DNA of 64,000 bases from Mixophyes australis (GCA_036250195.1 JAVHZZ010000005.1:182511448-182575447); one strand, 5' to 3'; shown: positions 25,170 through 35,896, counted from the stretch's first letter. Notes: generated from the letters alone by a model not told the origin. Program-made: numbers and translations.

Positions 25170-25510
25170 GTCAACAATATAATGACATCGACAGTATTAT
25201 TAAGACATCAATTGCAATGTAGACATTATTTATTAGGTTGACAATTCAAATGTAGACAGTATTATGTCTAACTCTAACCCTGTCCCTATCCCTAGACCTG
25301 TCCCTATCCCTAGACCGGTCCCTATCCCTATCCCTAGACATGTCCCTATCCCTACACCTGTCCCCATCCCTTTACCTATCCCTAGACCTGTCCTTAAACA
25401 TATCCTTAGCCCTATAATAATACTGTCCACATTTGAATAGTCTACCTAATCATATTATCCACCAAGTGAATTGGCGACCTAATAATACTGTTGAAACCTG
25501 AATTGTTGAC
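25170..25510. mobile_element. foldback (inverted-repeat) element with TCCCTA core
   Basis: Two arms of about 80 bp are inverted copies. The left arm ends 'caattcaaatgtagacag' then 'tattat'; the right arm begins 'aatactgtccacatttgaat'. The outer ends are 'gtcaacaat' and 'attgttgac'. The arms enclose the TCCCTA array. It interrupts hAT copy 2, since the flanking hAT 3' sequence has no such segment in the other copies. No coding capacity is seen. Confidence 0.7.
25278..25410 (+). repeat. degenerate TCCCTA hexamer array
   Basis: Roughly 20 units of 'tccctatccctagacctg'-type sequence form the loop of the foldback element. They resemble, but do not match, the vertebrate telomere unit CCCTAA. Gly-rich open frames on the minus strand are artefacts. 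Confidence 0.9.
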
Positions 25511-25959
25511 TGTTACACAAGCTGATAGACCAAGGCCAAAATGTCAAAGAGTGCAAGATGGAATTGTCCTTGGGAAATATGTTAAAAAGGTTTAACAAAC
25601 TCACAAAGAAACAAGAGGGGTAGCAGGTACAGTTTAACAAACCAATGAACTCTAAGACTGAAGATTTTTTGCTGTTCTTCCATCCTCTGAAGAATATAAA
25701 GGGTGCAATTCCACCTTGCAAGATGGGATTATCCTTAGGCCCTTCCACCTACCCTTATGTTGGATCTTAAAAAGGACATGCACACTATTAAAGTAATTCT
25801 ACAACACTTTAACAAACCAAGCACTTCAGGGACAAGGAGTGCCACTTTTGTGGCTAAAGTGCTTGGTTTGATTGTGCCACCACAAAACAAACTAACAACA
25901 GGCTTAAGGCACCTAAGCTAAAAGTGCTGTTAATGAACTCAACAGTGGTTGGTGTCATC

Positions 25960-28299
25960 ATCCTCAGTCTCACTCTCACCCTCATCAGTGTGTACATCAT
26001 CCTCACACAATATTAATTCATCCCCGCTGGAATCAACTATTACAGAAGTCTCTGTACTTTTATGTTATTGGCGGTAAAGGCCTTCCTTATGGAATTGGTA
26101 GTTCATTTTGTGGAACATCATCTTTTCCACATTTTTAGGAAGTAGCCTCCTACGCTGATCGCTGACAAAGTACCCAGCTGTTCTGAAAACTCTTTCTGAG
26201 TACACACTGGATGGTGGGTAGCTTACGTATTGCAAGGCAAGTTTGTACATGGGGCTCTAAATTGCCTTTTTTCCTCCCAGTATGTAAAGGGACTGTCTGA
26301 CGTGTCTATTTGTACAGTATTGTAAAAATAATCTTCCACCATCCTTTGGATGTTGATAGGATCAGGTGGAGTTACACCAGAAGTGTCATGGTTTCTGGTC
26401 AATTCTTTTAGACCAGACCAGATGTCAGAATGTTGTGCTGAGTCATCTGCATCATCCCTGGGTCTCTTGAGAGAGTTAAATTTTCTCCTAGCAGCAGTTG
26501 CCTGATAAACTGAGAGAGGAGACACCGTCATGTCACGTAACACTTGATCTATCATCTTGCTCACCAGGAGCTCCTTGCATCTCTTGAGATATGGGTCAGT
26601 TGGAAACAAAGAGAAGACATAGCTCTTAAACCTAGGATCAAGCAAAATGTAGTGATCCGATTTCATGATTTTAATAACTCTTAGATCCTGGTGAAGCGAA
26701 TAAAGTACTTGATCTACAAGTCTGATATACTTAGCGTAATTGCTTTGTTTCATCTCCTACTTCAGTTTCTCAAGCTGCTTTTCCAAAACTCTAATTAAGG
26801 GAATCACTTGGCTCAAGCAAGCAGTGTCTGAACTCACTTCACAGGCAAGTACTTTGAATGGTTTCAGCACCTTGCACAACACTGAAAATATTCTCCACTA
26901 CACTGGACTAAAATACATTCACCCTCCTTTCCCAATGTCATGGCTTGTGGCGTAAGCGTGGATGGCATTTCTCTGTTCCTCCATCCTCAGAAGCTTATAA
27001 ATGGTGAAATTCCACCTTGTTACCACCTCTTGCTTCAGTTGGTGGCAGGGCAAATTAAATTGTTCTTGTAGCTGCTGCAGTCTCCTATATGCTGTTGCAG
27101 AATGCCGGAAATGTGATCCGCTTTGCGACTGGGTGACAGCTCAAGAAGTCTTCTAAGGAATCCTGGATAGTGAAGGAGTCATCTAGCCTTAGCAATTTGG
27201 ATGCAGGACTAACTCCGATCACTAGTGAAGATATTGATGAGGAATTTGTTGTGGGTGTAGATTGCAGGTGCCAGGATGTAGGTCAGATAAGGGAGCTAGT
27301 TCATGCTGGACTGCTTGTTAGTTTTTTTTTAGCATAAGTTTCTGATTTTCCCAAAAGCTTCCCATGAATTCTCTTCAAATGGTAAACATGGATGAGGTTC
27401 CTGATGGTTAAGGTCCCTACCTTTACTGACTGTGGCTTTACAAATCTTTCAAATGGCTAGACAACTGTTGTCAGGATTTGGGTAGAAATATTTCCACACA
27501 TAAGTGGTGAATTTTTTGGTCTTATGCCCAGGCATGACAATGGTCTTCTTCTTATCTCTAGCAAGTACTGCTTCCACTGGTGCAGGACAGACAACATCAT
27601 CCTCATCAACATCCTCATTAGTGCCATCTTCAGCTACACAAATATCCCCCTCATCCTGTTGCAATTTCAAAGTGGCATCCTCTATTTGTGTATCACCGGC
27701 TGCACTTGGACTGCTCATCCACACATCTGCAGAAATGCTGAAAGGTGGCTTCTTTATTACTACAGTATCAAAAAAGTCAGGCTTACACATAGCACTCATG
27801 GATAGACTCTCCTCTGGGATTTGTGTCATTTCTGAATCTGAACATACAGTTTCTTCTAATGCCTTACAGTTCTTTTCCAGCTCGGCTATTACACTTAAAA
27901 GTATTTGGCTACCACTTTTTGGGTCAGAATGCCAAGGTCTTGCATCCTCATGACTCACCTTACAAGAAGATGCTTCACTGACAGTTGCAGAACTAGCACT
28001 CATACAGAAAGGCGAAGGCCTGATTCTTTCCTTGCCACTGCGTGTGTAGAATGGCATGTTGGCAGTTTTATTTTTTCTGCAGTTAATTGTACCTTGATTA
28101 CAGGTGTTTTTTTCTTTGCCAAGGTAAAAGCTTTTTTTTTACATTTTTGTTTCCCTGACTTAAAATGACTATGCACTTTAACATAGGCTTTAGCTGATGG
28201 CATAGAATGATTACTATCATCATGACTGGTGCCAGAAGCTGCTTGGTGCTCCTGGTCTTTTGTGGACTGATGTGAATCTATATCAATTGCACAGAGCAA
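25960..28299 (-). pseudogene. hAT transposase pseudogene (copy 2)
   Basis: Minus-strand pieces in several frames line up with the intact transposase at 51512-54280. An N-terminal Ser/Lys-rich part lies at 28299-28000. 'MPFYTRSGKERIRPSP' and the start of the BED zinc finger lie at 28057-27449. An acidic and central part lies at 26753-26223. The hAT C-terminal dimerisation region ('PPSSVYSERVF') lies at 26250-26065. Frameshifts and stops separate them, and the catalytic core between about 26760 and 27440 is not open. The family cuts and pastes DNA with 8-bp target duplications; this copy cannot make the enzyme. Confidence 0.85.
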
Positions 28300-28724
28300 T
28301 GTGACTGGAGACTTTTCAGAACACTGCCAATCCTATTGTTTCTGTTTTAGGGATGACAATGAGCAACGGCACTGACACTGTAGACTGGCAAAAACACTGT
28401 CACCTCTCCTGTTTCTGTGTGAGCTACGCACAGTACAATGTCAGTGGAAACTGCCAAGAACACTGCCACCCCTTCTCTTTCTGTTTCAACAATGGTGCTG
28501 CCCAACTGCACTGGAGACTGCCAAGACCCCTGCTACCCCTTCTGCGTCTGTCTGTGAAATGGCTCCAGATCTCTGTGGAGGGTGCTACTTATAGAATCCA
28601 TAACTCGCGAAATCCGACGATGCAACAATGATGTTCTGTCTCGTTTTTAGTTCCGATGGCATGCGAAAGTACTGCAATGTCCGGATGGGCTTGGTTTTTA
28701 GAAAACTGAGTCCAAGCATCTCTT

Positions 28725-28772
<48 letters not shown>
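28725..28772. repeat. (TA)n microsatellite between hAT copy 2 and Helitron-like element
   Basis: The alternating TA run continues the array that flanks hAT copy 2 and adjoins the 'TC' start of the next element. Confidence 0.9.
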
Positions 28773-28775
<3 letters not shown>

Positions 28776-29411
28776 AATATATATAAGCCTAGCGGCGTGT
28801 GCTAGTGTGTGTGTGGAAAAAACTATTTTCTCAGAAAGGGCTCATCCAATTGACCTGAAATTTGGTATACTGACATTATTTGACAAAAAAATTATAATAG
28901 TGAAGTCAGTTAACTTCCATCATCCCCCCTTCCCCCCGTGGGAGGGGTAGTAAAGGCTAAATTTACCAGTTGAGGGCTCAAACTCTTGACCGTGTGGGTA
29001 TTTATTTACCAGAGCCTGTGTTTGGTCATGGACAATTGTATTTCGCATTTTCATGAGTACGGAGAAGCAGTGATGTGAAAGTGCAGGTTATGAATACTGC
29101 CCTTCAAGGAAGACTGATTGAGCACAGCGATAAGGTGTTTAGCAGGAACTTTGTGTATCCAGAGGTTTTAGAACAGTAAGACGATGGAGATTAAGGATGT
29201 GGCGATGAAGATGAAGGATGAGGTGATGGAGAAGAATGATGAGGTGGTGACATGTGGACAAAACAAGTTAAAAAAGGGCGCTTACGTCGGGAAGTAACAC
29301 TCTTCCCCTGAGGAGGCCCGGCCTAGCCCCAAATGCATGACAAGAACCTTTTTAACACCTTAAGTAGCTTGATTTGACTAGAATGCATGAGTATCATGCA
29401 CGGGTTAACTT
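28773..29411 (+). mobile_element. Helitron-like non-autonomous element
   Basis: The segment begins with TC at an A|T site inside TA repeats ('tctaatatatataagc'), a typical Helitron 5' end. It ends shortly after a perfect hairpin 'tgcatga-gta-tcatgca' and 'cgggttaact'. No target duplication is evident, as expected of Helitrons. The consensus 3' end CTRR is not met exactly (CTTG here). There is no Rep/helicase reading, so it would depend on an autonomous partner. The call is structural. Confidence 0.5.
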
Positions 29412-29412
29412 G

Positions 29413-29415
<3 letters not shown>

Positions 29416-29462
<47 letters not shown>
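29416..29462. repeat. (TA)n microsatellite
   Basis: The TA run follows the Helitron-like element and grades into (TG)n. A third TA run, 29652-29688, abuts the Gmr1-type LTR and resumes at 34798 after it. Confidence 0.95.
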
Positions 29463-29475
<13 letters not shown>

Positions 29476-29647
29476 AATTTTGTATGTAGTTTACACTATA
29501 ACCCTACATATACACTGGTTACACTGGATAAACTGGAAGTTTAGAAATGGCGGTATGGAAAATGTAAGTGAAAGGAATTTGATAGTTTTTCAATAAAGGC
29601 AGTAGGAGAAGTGGCGTATGGCATACCACTGTTTAGCTGTCGACCAC

Positions 29648-29688
<41 letters not shown>

Positions 29689-29691
<3 letters not shown>

Positions 29692-30184
29692 AACAAAGGG
29701 AGGCATTTATCTGACAAGATGCAAAGAAAACATACAAGCAGAGTAAGACATTGGCGCAGTTATGCACCTAGATTCAGGTTAAACCAAGTAAAGACTTATG
29801 TGTAGTTTAAAGTTGGTTAACTTACATGATTTGAAGGCTGCTTCCTCACAGCAAACAGACAGGATGTGTCTGTTAGTCAAACAGAGCCAGTGATGGGTGT
29901 TTTCTCTTAAAGAGAAGGTGGGTGTGTCACCTGTCCATCAAGCTAAGGCTGGGGGAGGAGTATCATGTATAAAAGCTTGTTTGTGTCATTTGTTCACTGA
30001 GACCAATGCTGGGAAAGCTGGCTGGTTCTGAGAGAGAGCTTGTCTATGTATAGCTAGCGTTTAGGGTCTCCATAATTGCTGTGAAAGTATACGGTGTCAA
30101 AACATTTACCATCCTGACAATAAAGCTACATAAAAAGGAAGAAGTTGTTCGCGTGTGCTTCTGCAGTAGCGGGCTCTTGCCACA
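29689..30184 (+). repeat. 5' LTR of Gmr1-type element
   Basis: The LTR starts TGTAAC and ends CCACA. It contains a TATA box 'tataaaag' (29968-29975) and a polyadenylation signal 'aataaa' (30119-30124), as expected for a promoter-bearing LTR. Confidence 0.95.
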
Positions 30185-30186
30185 AG

Positions 30187-30204
30187 TGGTGTCAGGAGTG
30201 GGAT
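30187..30204 (+). other. primer binding site, probably tRNA-Leu
   Basis: Two bases after the LTR, 'tggtgtcaggagtgggat' begins with TGG, the complement of a tRNA CCA end. The rest resembles the complement of a vertebrate tRNA-Leu (CAG/CAA type) 3' end as I recall it. A comparison with the species' tRNA genes would settle it. Confidence 0.7.
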
Positions 30205-30250
30205 ACTCCGGGAAGCAAGTTTCCGCTACCCAACCCGCGCAGACGTCAAC

Positions 30251-30535
30251 ATGGAGGAAGTACTGAGAACCCTCATGAATGTGGCCGCTGCGCAGCAACA
30301 GCAGCAGGCTCAGATGCTACGAGTTTCCGAGGCACAGGTGGAAAACACAAGGCTCTTAAGAGAGGTGAGGCATGACAGAAATGAACCACTTGGTCCTGTT
30401 CTCCAGAAAATGTCACCAGGTGATGACATAGAAGCATATCTGGTGTCCTTTGAGAGACTTGCAAAAAGGGCAAAATGGCCTCCTAAAGATTGGGCTGAGA
30501 GGCTGGCGCCATATCTGACTGGTGAAGCTCAGTGA
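30251..30535 (+). pseudogene. gag N-terminus, Gmr1-type, ended by a nonsense codon
   Basis: The frame opens at an ATG 67 bp after the LTR end and reads a Gln-rich start, then 'DDIEAYLVSFERLAKRAKWP', typical capsid sequence. TGA at 30533-30535 ends it. The same frame continues on the other side with capsid sequence, so this is a nonsense change, consistent with CGA to TGA at a CpG. Gag would package the element's RNA in a cytoplasmic particle. Confidence 0.85.
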
Positions 30536-32704
30536 GCTTATATGGATCTAAATGAGGAACGGGCCTCTGATTATCTGTGCCTAAAGTCTGAGATATTGGC
30601 TCGCATTGGAGTTTCCGGGCCAGGCCGAGCCCAGCGCTATCACCAATGGCGCTATGATAAAGAAAAACCGGTCAGAGCACAAGTGGCTGAGCTTTCTAAA
30701 ATTTTAAAGAAATGGCTGCAGCCTGAGGAGAATTCACCTTCTCGGATTATTGAAGTTCTGGCGATAGATCACTGCACCTGGGGGCTGAACCGCGATTTGC
30801 AAAGGTGGGTTCTGCAATCAGACCCACAAACTTATGAAGAGCTTGCCTCCGTGGTAGAAAGGTTTTGTGCGCTACAGCAAATGACTAAAGAACCTGCATT
30901 TGTACCAAAGCCGCTGCCACGCCAAAAGCCAGGTTTGACAATAGTTGCTACAGGGCCCAATGGCAAAACTGCTACGGACAGAGGGCCAGGTGCAAAGCTG
31001 TCTAATCTGAAGTGTTTTGAATGTGGTGAGCTAGGCCACTTTAAGGCAGAGTGTCCTAAACTACCGAAACCCATGGACTGTTCCATGGCACATATTGGGC
31101 CTGCTTTTCCAAGCTGTTTTACCATGAGTCCCACATCAGGAAGTCCTTGTTTGTTCCGGGTGACTGTGCTAATCAGCCAAAACCTTGTTCTGGCCTTGGT
31201 TGACTCGGGGAGTGAACTCTCATTGGTTTCCAGCTCTGCTTTACCCGAAACCATAACTTCTCGGTTGCCCAAGGTGAAGGTTCTTTGCGTACATGGCACG
31301 ACAGAGGAGTATGAAAGAACAATACTACCAGTCACACTCAAAGACAAAACTGTTATGGTGGTAGCTGCCATAGCACCTAAACTCCCATATCAGCTCATTT
31401 TGGGGCGAGACTTCCCACTGTTTAATGATGTCCTCGGTGAGCGGATCCGGCCGGACATGCAACGGTCGGAAGCCCACGTCTTAAAGGAACCGCCTATGAA
31501 TCCACAACATCTGGACATCGATCTTTGGGAACCGCCAAACCAGAATGCCATCCTGGGAGACACAGCAGGAGTTCCACAAAAGCATCCACCTGCGGGGAAA
31601 CATGGACAGTCCAAACTAGCATTGGTCGGTGGTGTCGCATATGAGCCCACCCCGCCTGTCAGTGAGGATACGGACTGGTCCGCAATACCAATTTTGTTTC
31701 CTCTGCAGGACTTTGCTCGAGACCAACTTAATGATGCCACTTTGGAACATGCCTTTAAAAGTGTGACTGAGGTAAATAGGGTAGCGAAAGCCGCCCAGCC
31801 TGCAGAAGGTATACCATATTTTATTGTTAAAAATAATTTCCTGTATAGAGTTGCTGATGTACAGGAGGAAAAAGTAGAACAATTAATGGTTCCTCAGGTC
31901 CATGTACCCCTAGTGTTAAAAGCAGCACACACACATGTCTGTGGGGGACACCTAGGGGAGGATAAAACACAAGAACGAGTTCTGCTTAGGTTTTACTGGC
32001 CCGGTGTACACATGGCAGTGAAAAAGTATTGCCGGTCCTGTCCCATTTGTCAGAGAATCTGTCCCAAACCCATGTACAGGGCACCTCTCATTCCAATACC
32101 AATAGTACAAGTTCCCTTTGAACGGATAGCTATGGACCTTGTGGGGCCACTGGAAAAATCTGCACGTGGGCACCAATATATACTAGTGGTGCTTGACTAT
32201 GCAACCAGGTATCCAGAGGCAATTGCCCTACGAAACATAAAGTCCAGCATCATAGCTAAGGAACTTGTACTGATGTTTACCCGCTTGGGAATACCCAAAG
32301 AAATTCTCACAGGTCAGGGTACTCCATTCATGTCTAAACGGATGAAGGACATGTGCCAGTTGCTAGGGGCTACGGCACTTCACACCTCTGTATACCATCC
32401 ACAAACAGATGGCTTGGTGGAACGCTTTAACCGCACATTAAAGCACATGCTCAGGAAAGCAGTGGCTCAAGAAAAAAAAGATTGGGACACTCTTATTCCC
32501 TATTTGATGTTTGCCATCCGTGAGGTACCTCAAGCTTCAACAGGGTTTAGTCCCTTTGAGTTATTGTTTGGGAGACAGCCCAGGGGTATCTTGGATATGT
32601 TAAAAGAAGGGTGGGACCAGCAAGGTCAAGCCTGGGGACAAGGTCCTAGTCCTGGTTCCCACCCAGGAAAGCAAACTTTTCGCCCATTGGCAGGGTCCAT
32701 ATGA
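30536..32704 (+). pseudogene. gag C-terminus, protease and integrase, Gmr1-type
   Basis: This long open frame carries, in order: a capsid segment resembling the SCAN domain (about 30640-30870, 'YHQWRYDKEKPVRAQVAELS'); a CCHC zinc knuckle 'CFECGELGHFKAEC' (31013-31054); a protease with active-site 'VDSGSEL' (31199-); the integrase HHCC zinc region (about 31930-32055, 'CRSCPIC'); and the integrase core. The core keeps 'AMDLVG' (first Asp) and 'VERFNR' (Glu), but the second catalytic Asp is Gly ('ILTGQGTPF', near 32310). Near 32635 the reading leaves the integrase frame, with an apparent deletion, and ends at 32704. The enzyme order matches the Gmr1 group. Confidence 0.9.
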
Positions 32705-34418
32705 AGTTCTAGAGACTGTCGGTCCTGTCAATTACAGAGTCCGCCAGTTAGGTAGGAGAAGGGAGGAGCAAATATATCATGTTAACCTCCTTAAACCTTG
32801 GCATGATGAGGAAACCTCTCCTCAAGTAGTGAGTACTGCCATTGAAAAGTCTGAAGTGTCCATAGAGTCAGCTTTGTCCATTCAGCAGAGACAACAGACT
32901 GAAGAAATGATTCGCCGGAACAGGGATGTCTTCTCTTCCATTCCTGGGCGCACTACCTTAATCGAACACGACATTGTCACTGCGCCAGGAGTCATTGTAA
33001 AGCAGAAGCCGTATCGTATTCCAGAAGCCAGACGGGTGGACGTGAGAAAGGAGGTCGAGAAGATGCTCCAGTTAGATGTGATTGAAGAGTCCACTAGTGA
33101 GTGGAATAGTCCCATTGTGCTTGTCCCGAAACCCAATGGGACAATTAGGTTCTGCAATGACTTTAGGCGCCTAAACAGTATGTCGCAGTTTGATGCCTAT
33201 CCGATGCCACGTGTGGATGAACTAGTGGAAAATCTTGCTGGTAGCAATTATTTAACAACCCTTGATCTAACAAAGGGTTATTGGCAAGTTCCCCTGACTT
33301 CCACGGCCAAGCCAAAGACTGCATTTTCAACCCCTGATGGTCTCTATCAATATAAAGCCCTACCCTTTGGGTTGCATGGGGCACCTGCCACCTTCCAAAG
33401 GGCCATGAATAAATTGCTACGACCTCACACAGCTTATGCAGCCGCTTACTTGGACGATATAGTGATTTATACCCCAGACTGGGGATCACATTTAGCCAAA
33501 GTTGAGGCGGTCTTAGCTTCATTAGAGTCAGCAGGGTTAACAGCTAACCCAGAGAAATGTGCCATAGCCATGAGAGAAGCCAAATATTTGGGGTACGTTG
33601 TTGGTCGAGGACGTGTAAAACCCCAGCTAGACAAAGTGGAAGCAGTCAAAAATTGGGCAACACCAGAAAAAAAGTCGCAGTTAAGAACCTTTTTGGGCTT
33701 AGTAGGTTACTACAGACGGTTTGTGAGCCACTTCACCACTAGAGCTGCTCCACTTACGGACATGTTAAAAAAAAGTTGTCCAGATAGATTAACCTGGTCT
33801 GATTCTGCAGAAACCGCCTGGTCTGATCTTCGGTTAGCTCTTTGTTCCTCCCCAGTTCTACAAGCACCGGATTTTACCCGGAGGTTCTTCCTCCAAACTG
33901 ATGCTTCTGGTGTTGGCTATGGGGCAGTCTTGTCACAGGAGAAGAATGGAGTAGAAAATGCTGTCCTGTACCTAAGTCGTAAGTTACTTCCAAGGGAACA
34001 AAAATATGCCACTGTGGAGAAAGAATGTCTTGCCATAAAATGGGCTACAGAAGCTCTGTGCTATTATCTCCTAGGCAGAGAGTTCACCTTAATAACAGAC
34101 CATGCACCATTGAGATGGATGCAGAGCAACCGGGAGGTAAATGCCAAGGTAACCCGCTGGTTCTTGGCACTACAACCTTTCAAGTTCTCAGTAGAACATA
34201 GACCTGGGATTCTGCACAAGAATGCAGATGCATTGTCACGAAAATATGCGCTCCTCCCGAAGTCCGCGTCCCCCGACTTGGAGACGCTAGGGGGAGGGAT
34301 ATGTAACAAAGGGAGGCATTTATCTGACAAGATGCAAAGAAAACATACAAGCAGAGTAAGACATTGGCGCAGTTATGCACCTAGATTCAGGTTAAACCAA
34401 GTAAAGACTTATGTGTAG
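32640..34418 (+). pseudogene. integrase tail, reverse transcriptase and RNase H, Gmr1-type
   Basis: In the next frame the reading is open from before 32700, where it gives the integrase C-terminal part ('HVNLLKPW'). The RT follows with 'FCNDFRRLN', 'LDLTKGYWQVPL' and the catalytic 'YLDD' near 33450. RNase H follows with 'QTDASGVGYGAVL', 'EKECLAIKW' and 'TDHAPLRW', the acidic residues retained. The frame then runs through the polypurine tract and 117 bp into the 3' LTR before a stop. RT and RNase H look intact; integrase sequence and frame are not. Apparent GTG starts inside this frame have no meaning, since the protein belongs to the pol polyprotein. Confidence 0.9.
34289..34300 (+). other. 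polypurine tract of Gmr1-type element
   Basis: The purine run 'agggggagggat' lies directly before the 3' LTR, the usual site that primes plus-strand DNA synthesis. Confidence 0.85.
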
Positions 34419-34797
34419 TTTAAAGTTGGTTAACTTACATGATTTGAAGGCTGCTTCCTCACAGCAAACAGACAGGGTGTGTCTGTAAGCCAAACAGAGC
34501 CAGTGATGGGTGTTTTCTCTTAAAGAGAAGGTGGGTGTGTCACCTGTCCATCAAGCTAAGGCTGGGGGAGGAGTATCATGTATAAAAGCTTGTTTGTGTC
34601 ATTTGTTCACTGAGACCAATGCTGGGTTAGCTGGCTGGTTCTGAGAGAGAGCTGGTTTATGTATAGCTAGCGTTTAGGGTCTCCATAATTGCTGTGAAAG
34701 TATACGGTGTCAAAAAATTTACCATCCTGACAATAAAGCTACATAAAAAGGAAGAAGTTGTTTGCGTGTGCTTCTGCAGTAGCGGGCTCTTGCCACA
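34302..34797 (+). repeat. 3' LTR of Gmr1-type element
   Basis: It has the same length as the 5' LTR and about nine substitutions, including 'caggatg' versus 'cagggtg' and 'gggaaag' versus 'gggttag'. TA repeats follow immediately. Confidence 0.95.
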
Positions 34798-34815
34798 ATA
34801 TATATATATATATAA

Positions 34816-35658
34816 AACATAGATGAGGTATTGTCTCTCTTATTGCCCTCATCTCTATCCCACTGCTCTCTTGTCCTTCCCTGACTTCCACCTCTGCACT
34901 TTCCTCTTGACAGGTCGTTCTGCTGTAGCTCTGCTCCTCTGCTAAGAGAGGAAATGAGGAAATGTCAACACACATATTTCATTGATGCGCTAGAATGAGG
35001 GCTTCATTGCGCATGTGCAAATTGCTGACAGAAGGCACTATAAATGCCAGCGCGGCACTGCCTGGAGCAGTTTGTACTGTATTTGAGTTGGGTCAATGTT
35101 GAGATGCGTCCAACCCAACATATACACGTAAATATGCTTTTTAACGTACATATTTTCCCTACATGCACTTTGAGCACATATGAGTGCACCCCTAAATGAA
35201 CCCTTCTACATCTTGATAAATGTGCAACAATTTTGTACTATTAACTTAAGTACAAGTTCCGGGGATCTGTGATATTTTTACTGACTGCAACAATGTTTCC
35301 AGTATTGTCACATTTCAAATTTTTATTTTAATTTTTAATGGTTTGGAGGATAATCAGTTCATTTTTTGTTTATCTCAAGCAAGAGTTTTGGTTCCTGTGT
35401 ACAATTTCTGATACAAACGTAGTAAATATAAAGTTGTGTGGAAACACTTAAACTTGATTTTAAAGAGTATGCAGACTGTGTTCATGAGGATGATGATGAT
35501 CATTATGATGATTATGAGGATTATGCTGGTGAAGTGGTGTACCTGTGGCTTGACATTTTTTTATTATACCCAGTGTGTAGTAGAAATCTATGTATTAACC
35601 TGATCATAGTTACTTTAAAATTTAAATAAAAAAATATATTTGAGTGAAAAAGAGACTT
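34816..35658. other. unassigned sequence
   Basis: No gene is recognised. A (GAT)n-like acidic open frame near 35480 is low-complexity. Confidence 0.4.
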
Positions 35659-35661
35659 TTA

Positions 35662-35893
35662 GGGGCACATTCAATTGACGGCGGGATCGCCGAAAACCCC
35701 GCGCTCTAAAAATATTACCGTTAATACGGTAATTACTCGCTGAATTTCAGCTCGCAGCTCCCTGAGCTGCGAGCTAAAATCCAGCAAGTAAATTACCGTA
35801 TTAACGGTATTTACGCGCAGGATTACCGTATTAACGGTAATATTTTTAGAGCGCAGGGTTTTCGGCGATCCCGCCGTCAATTGAATATGCCCC
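35662..35893. mobile_element. Harbinger-type MITE with ~70-bp inverted repeats
   Basis: The ends 'ggggcacattcaattgacgg' and 'ccgtcaattgaatatgcccc' begin inverted repeats of about 70 bp that include 'gcgctctaaaaatattaccg'. The 232-bp element is flanked by TTA on both sides (35659-35661, 35894-35896), the duplication typical of PIF/Harbinger. There is no coding capacity; an open frame across it is a palindrome artefact. Confidence 0.85.
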
Positions 35894-35896
35894 TTA

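Larger units (their letters stand above)
24357..28724 (-). mobile_element. hAT transposon copy 2 (decayed)
   Basis: The left end 'gagatgttcactgaccccc' matches the reverse complement of the right end of the intact hAT at 50012-55167. The right end 'tccaagcatctct' gives the same short inverted end. Both sides abut (TA)n. On the minus strand the element holds ~75-bp 5' repeats (28290-28530), a broken BED-type transposase (25960-28299) and a 3' region. A foldback element (25170-25510) is inserted in the 3' part. With copy 3 (56219-63225) it forms a subfamily whose 5' end differs from the intact element. Confidence 0.85.
29689..34797 (+). mobile_element. Gmr1-type Ty3/gypsy LTR retrotransposon
   Basis: Two 496-bp LTRs (29689-30184 and 34302-34797) differ at about nine positions by eye (~2%), so the insertion is fairly recent. 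TA repeats flank both sides, so the short target duplication (probably ATAT) cannot be delimited exactly. The internal order is gag, protease, integrase, reverse transcriptase, RNase H. Integrase upstream of RT is the order of Ty1/copia elements, yet the sequences are Ty3/gypsy-like. That combination defines the Gmr1 group of vertebrate elements. The copy is disabled by a stop in gag, a frameshift/deletion after the integrase core and a lost integrase Asp. Confidence 0.9.

Noticed and set aside
25233..25430. Gly-rich protein on the minus strand, or a true telomere repeat
   Set aside because: It is the translation of the TCCCTA array; the hexamer differs from CCCTAA and is enclosed by a foldback element.
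27504..27953. 149-residue + frame opposite hAT copy 2
   Set aside because: It is the antisense shadow of the transposase N-terminus, as the similar minus frame opposite 51520-51978 shows for the intact copy.
35671..35880. 69-residue minus-strand frame
   Set aside because: It spans the palindromic MITE and is explained by its inverted repeats.
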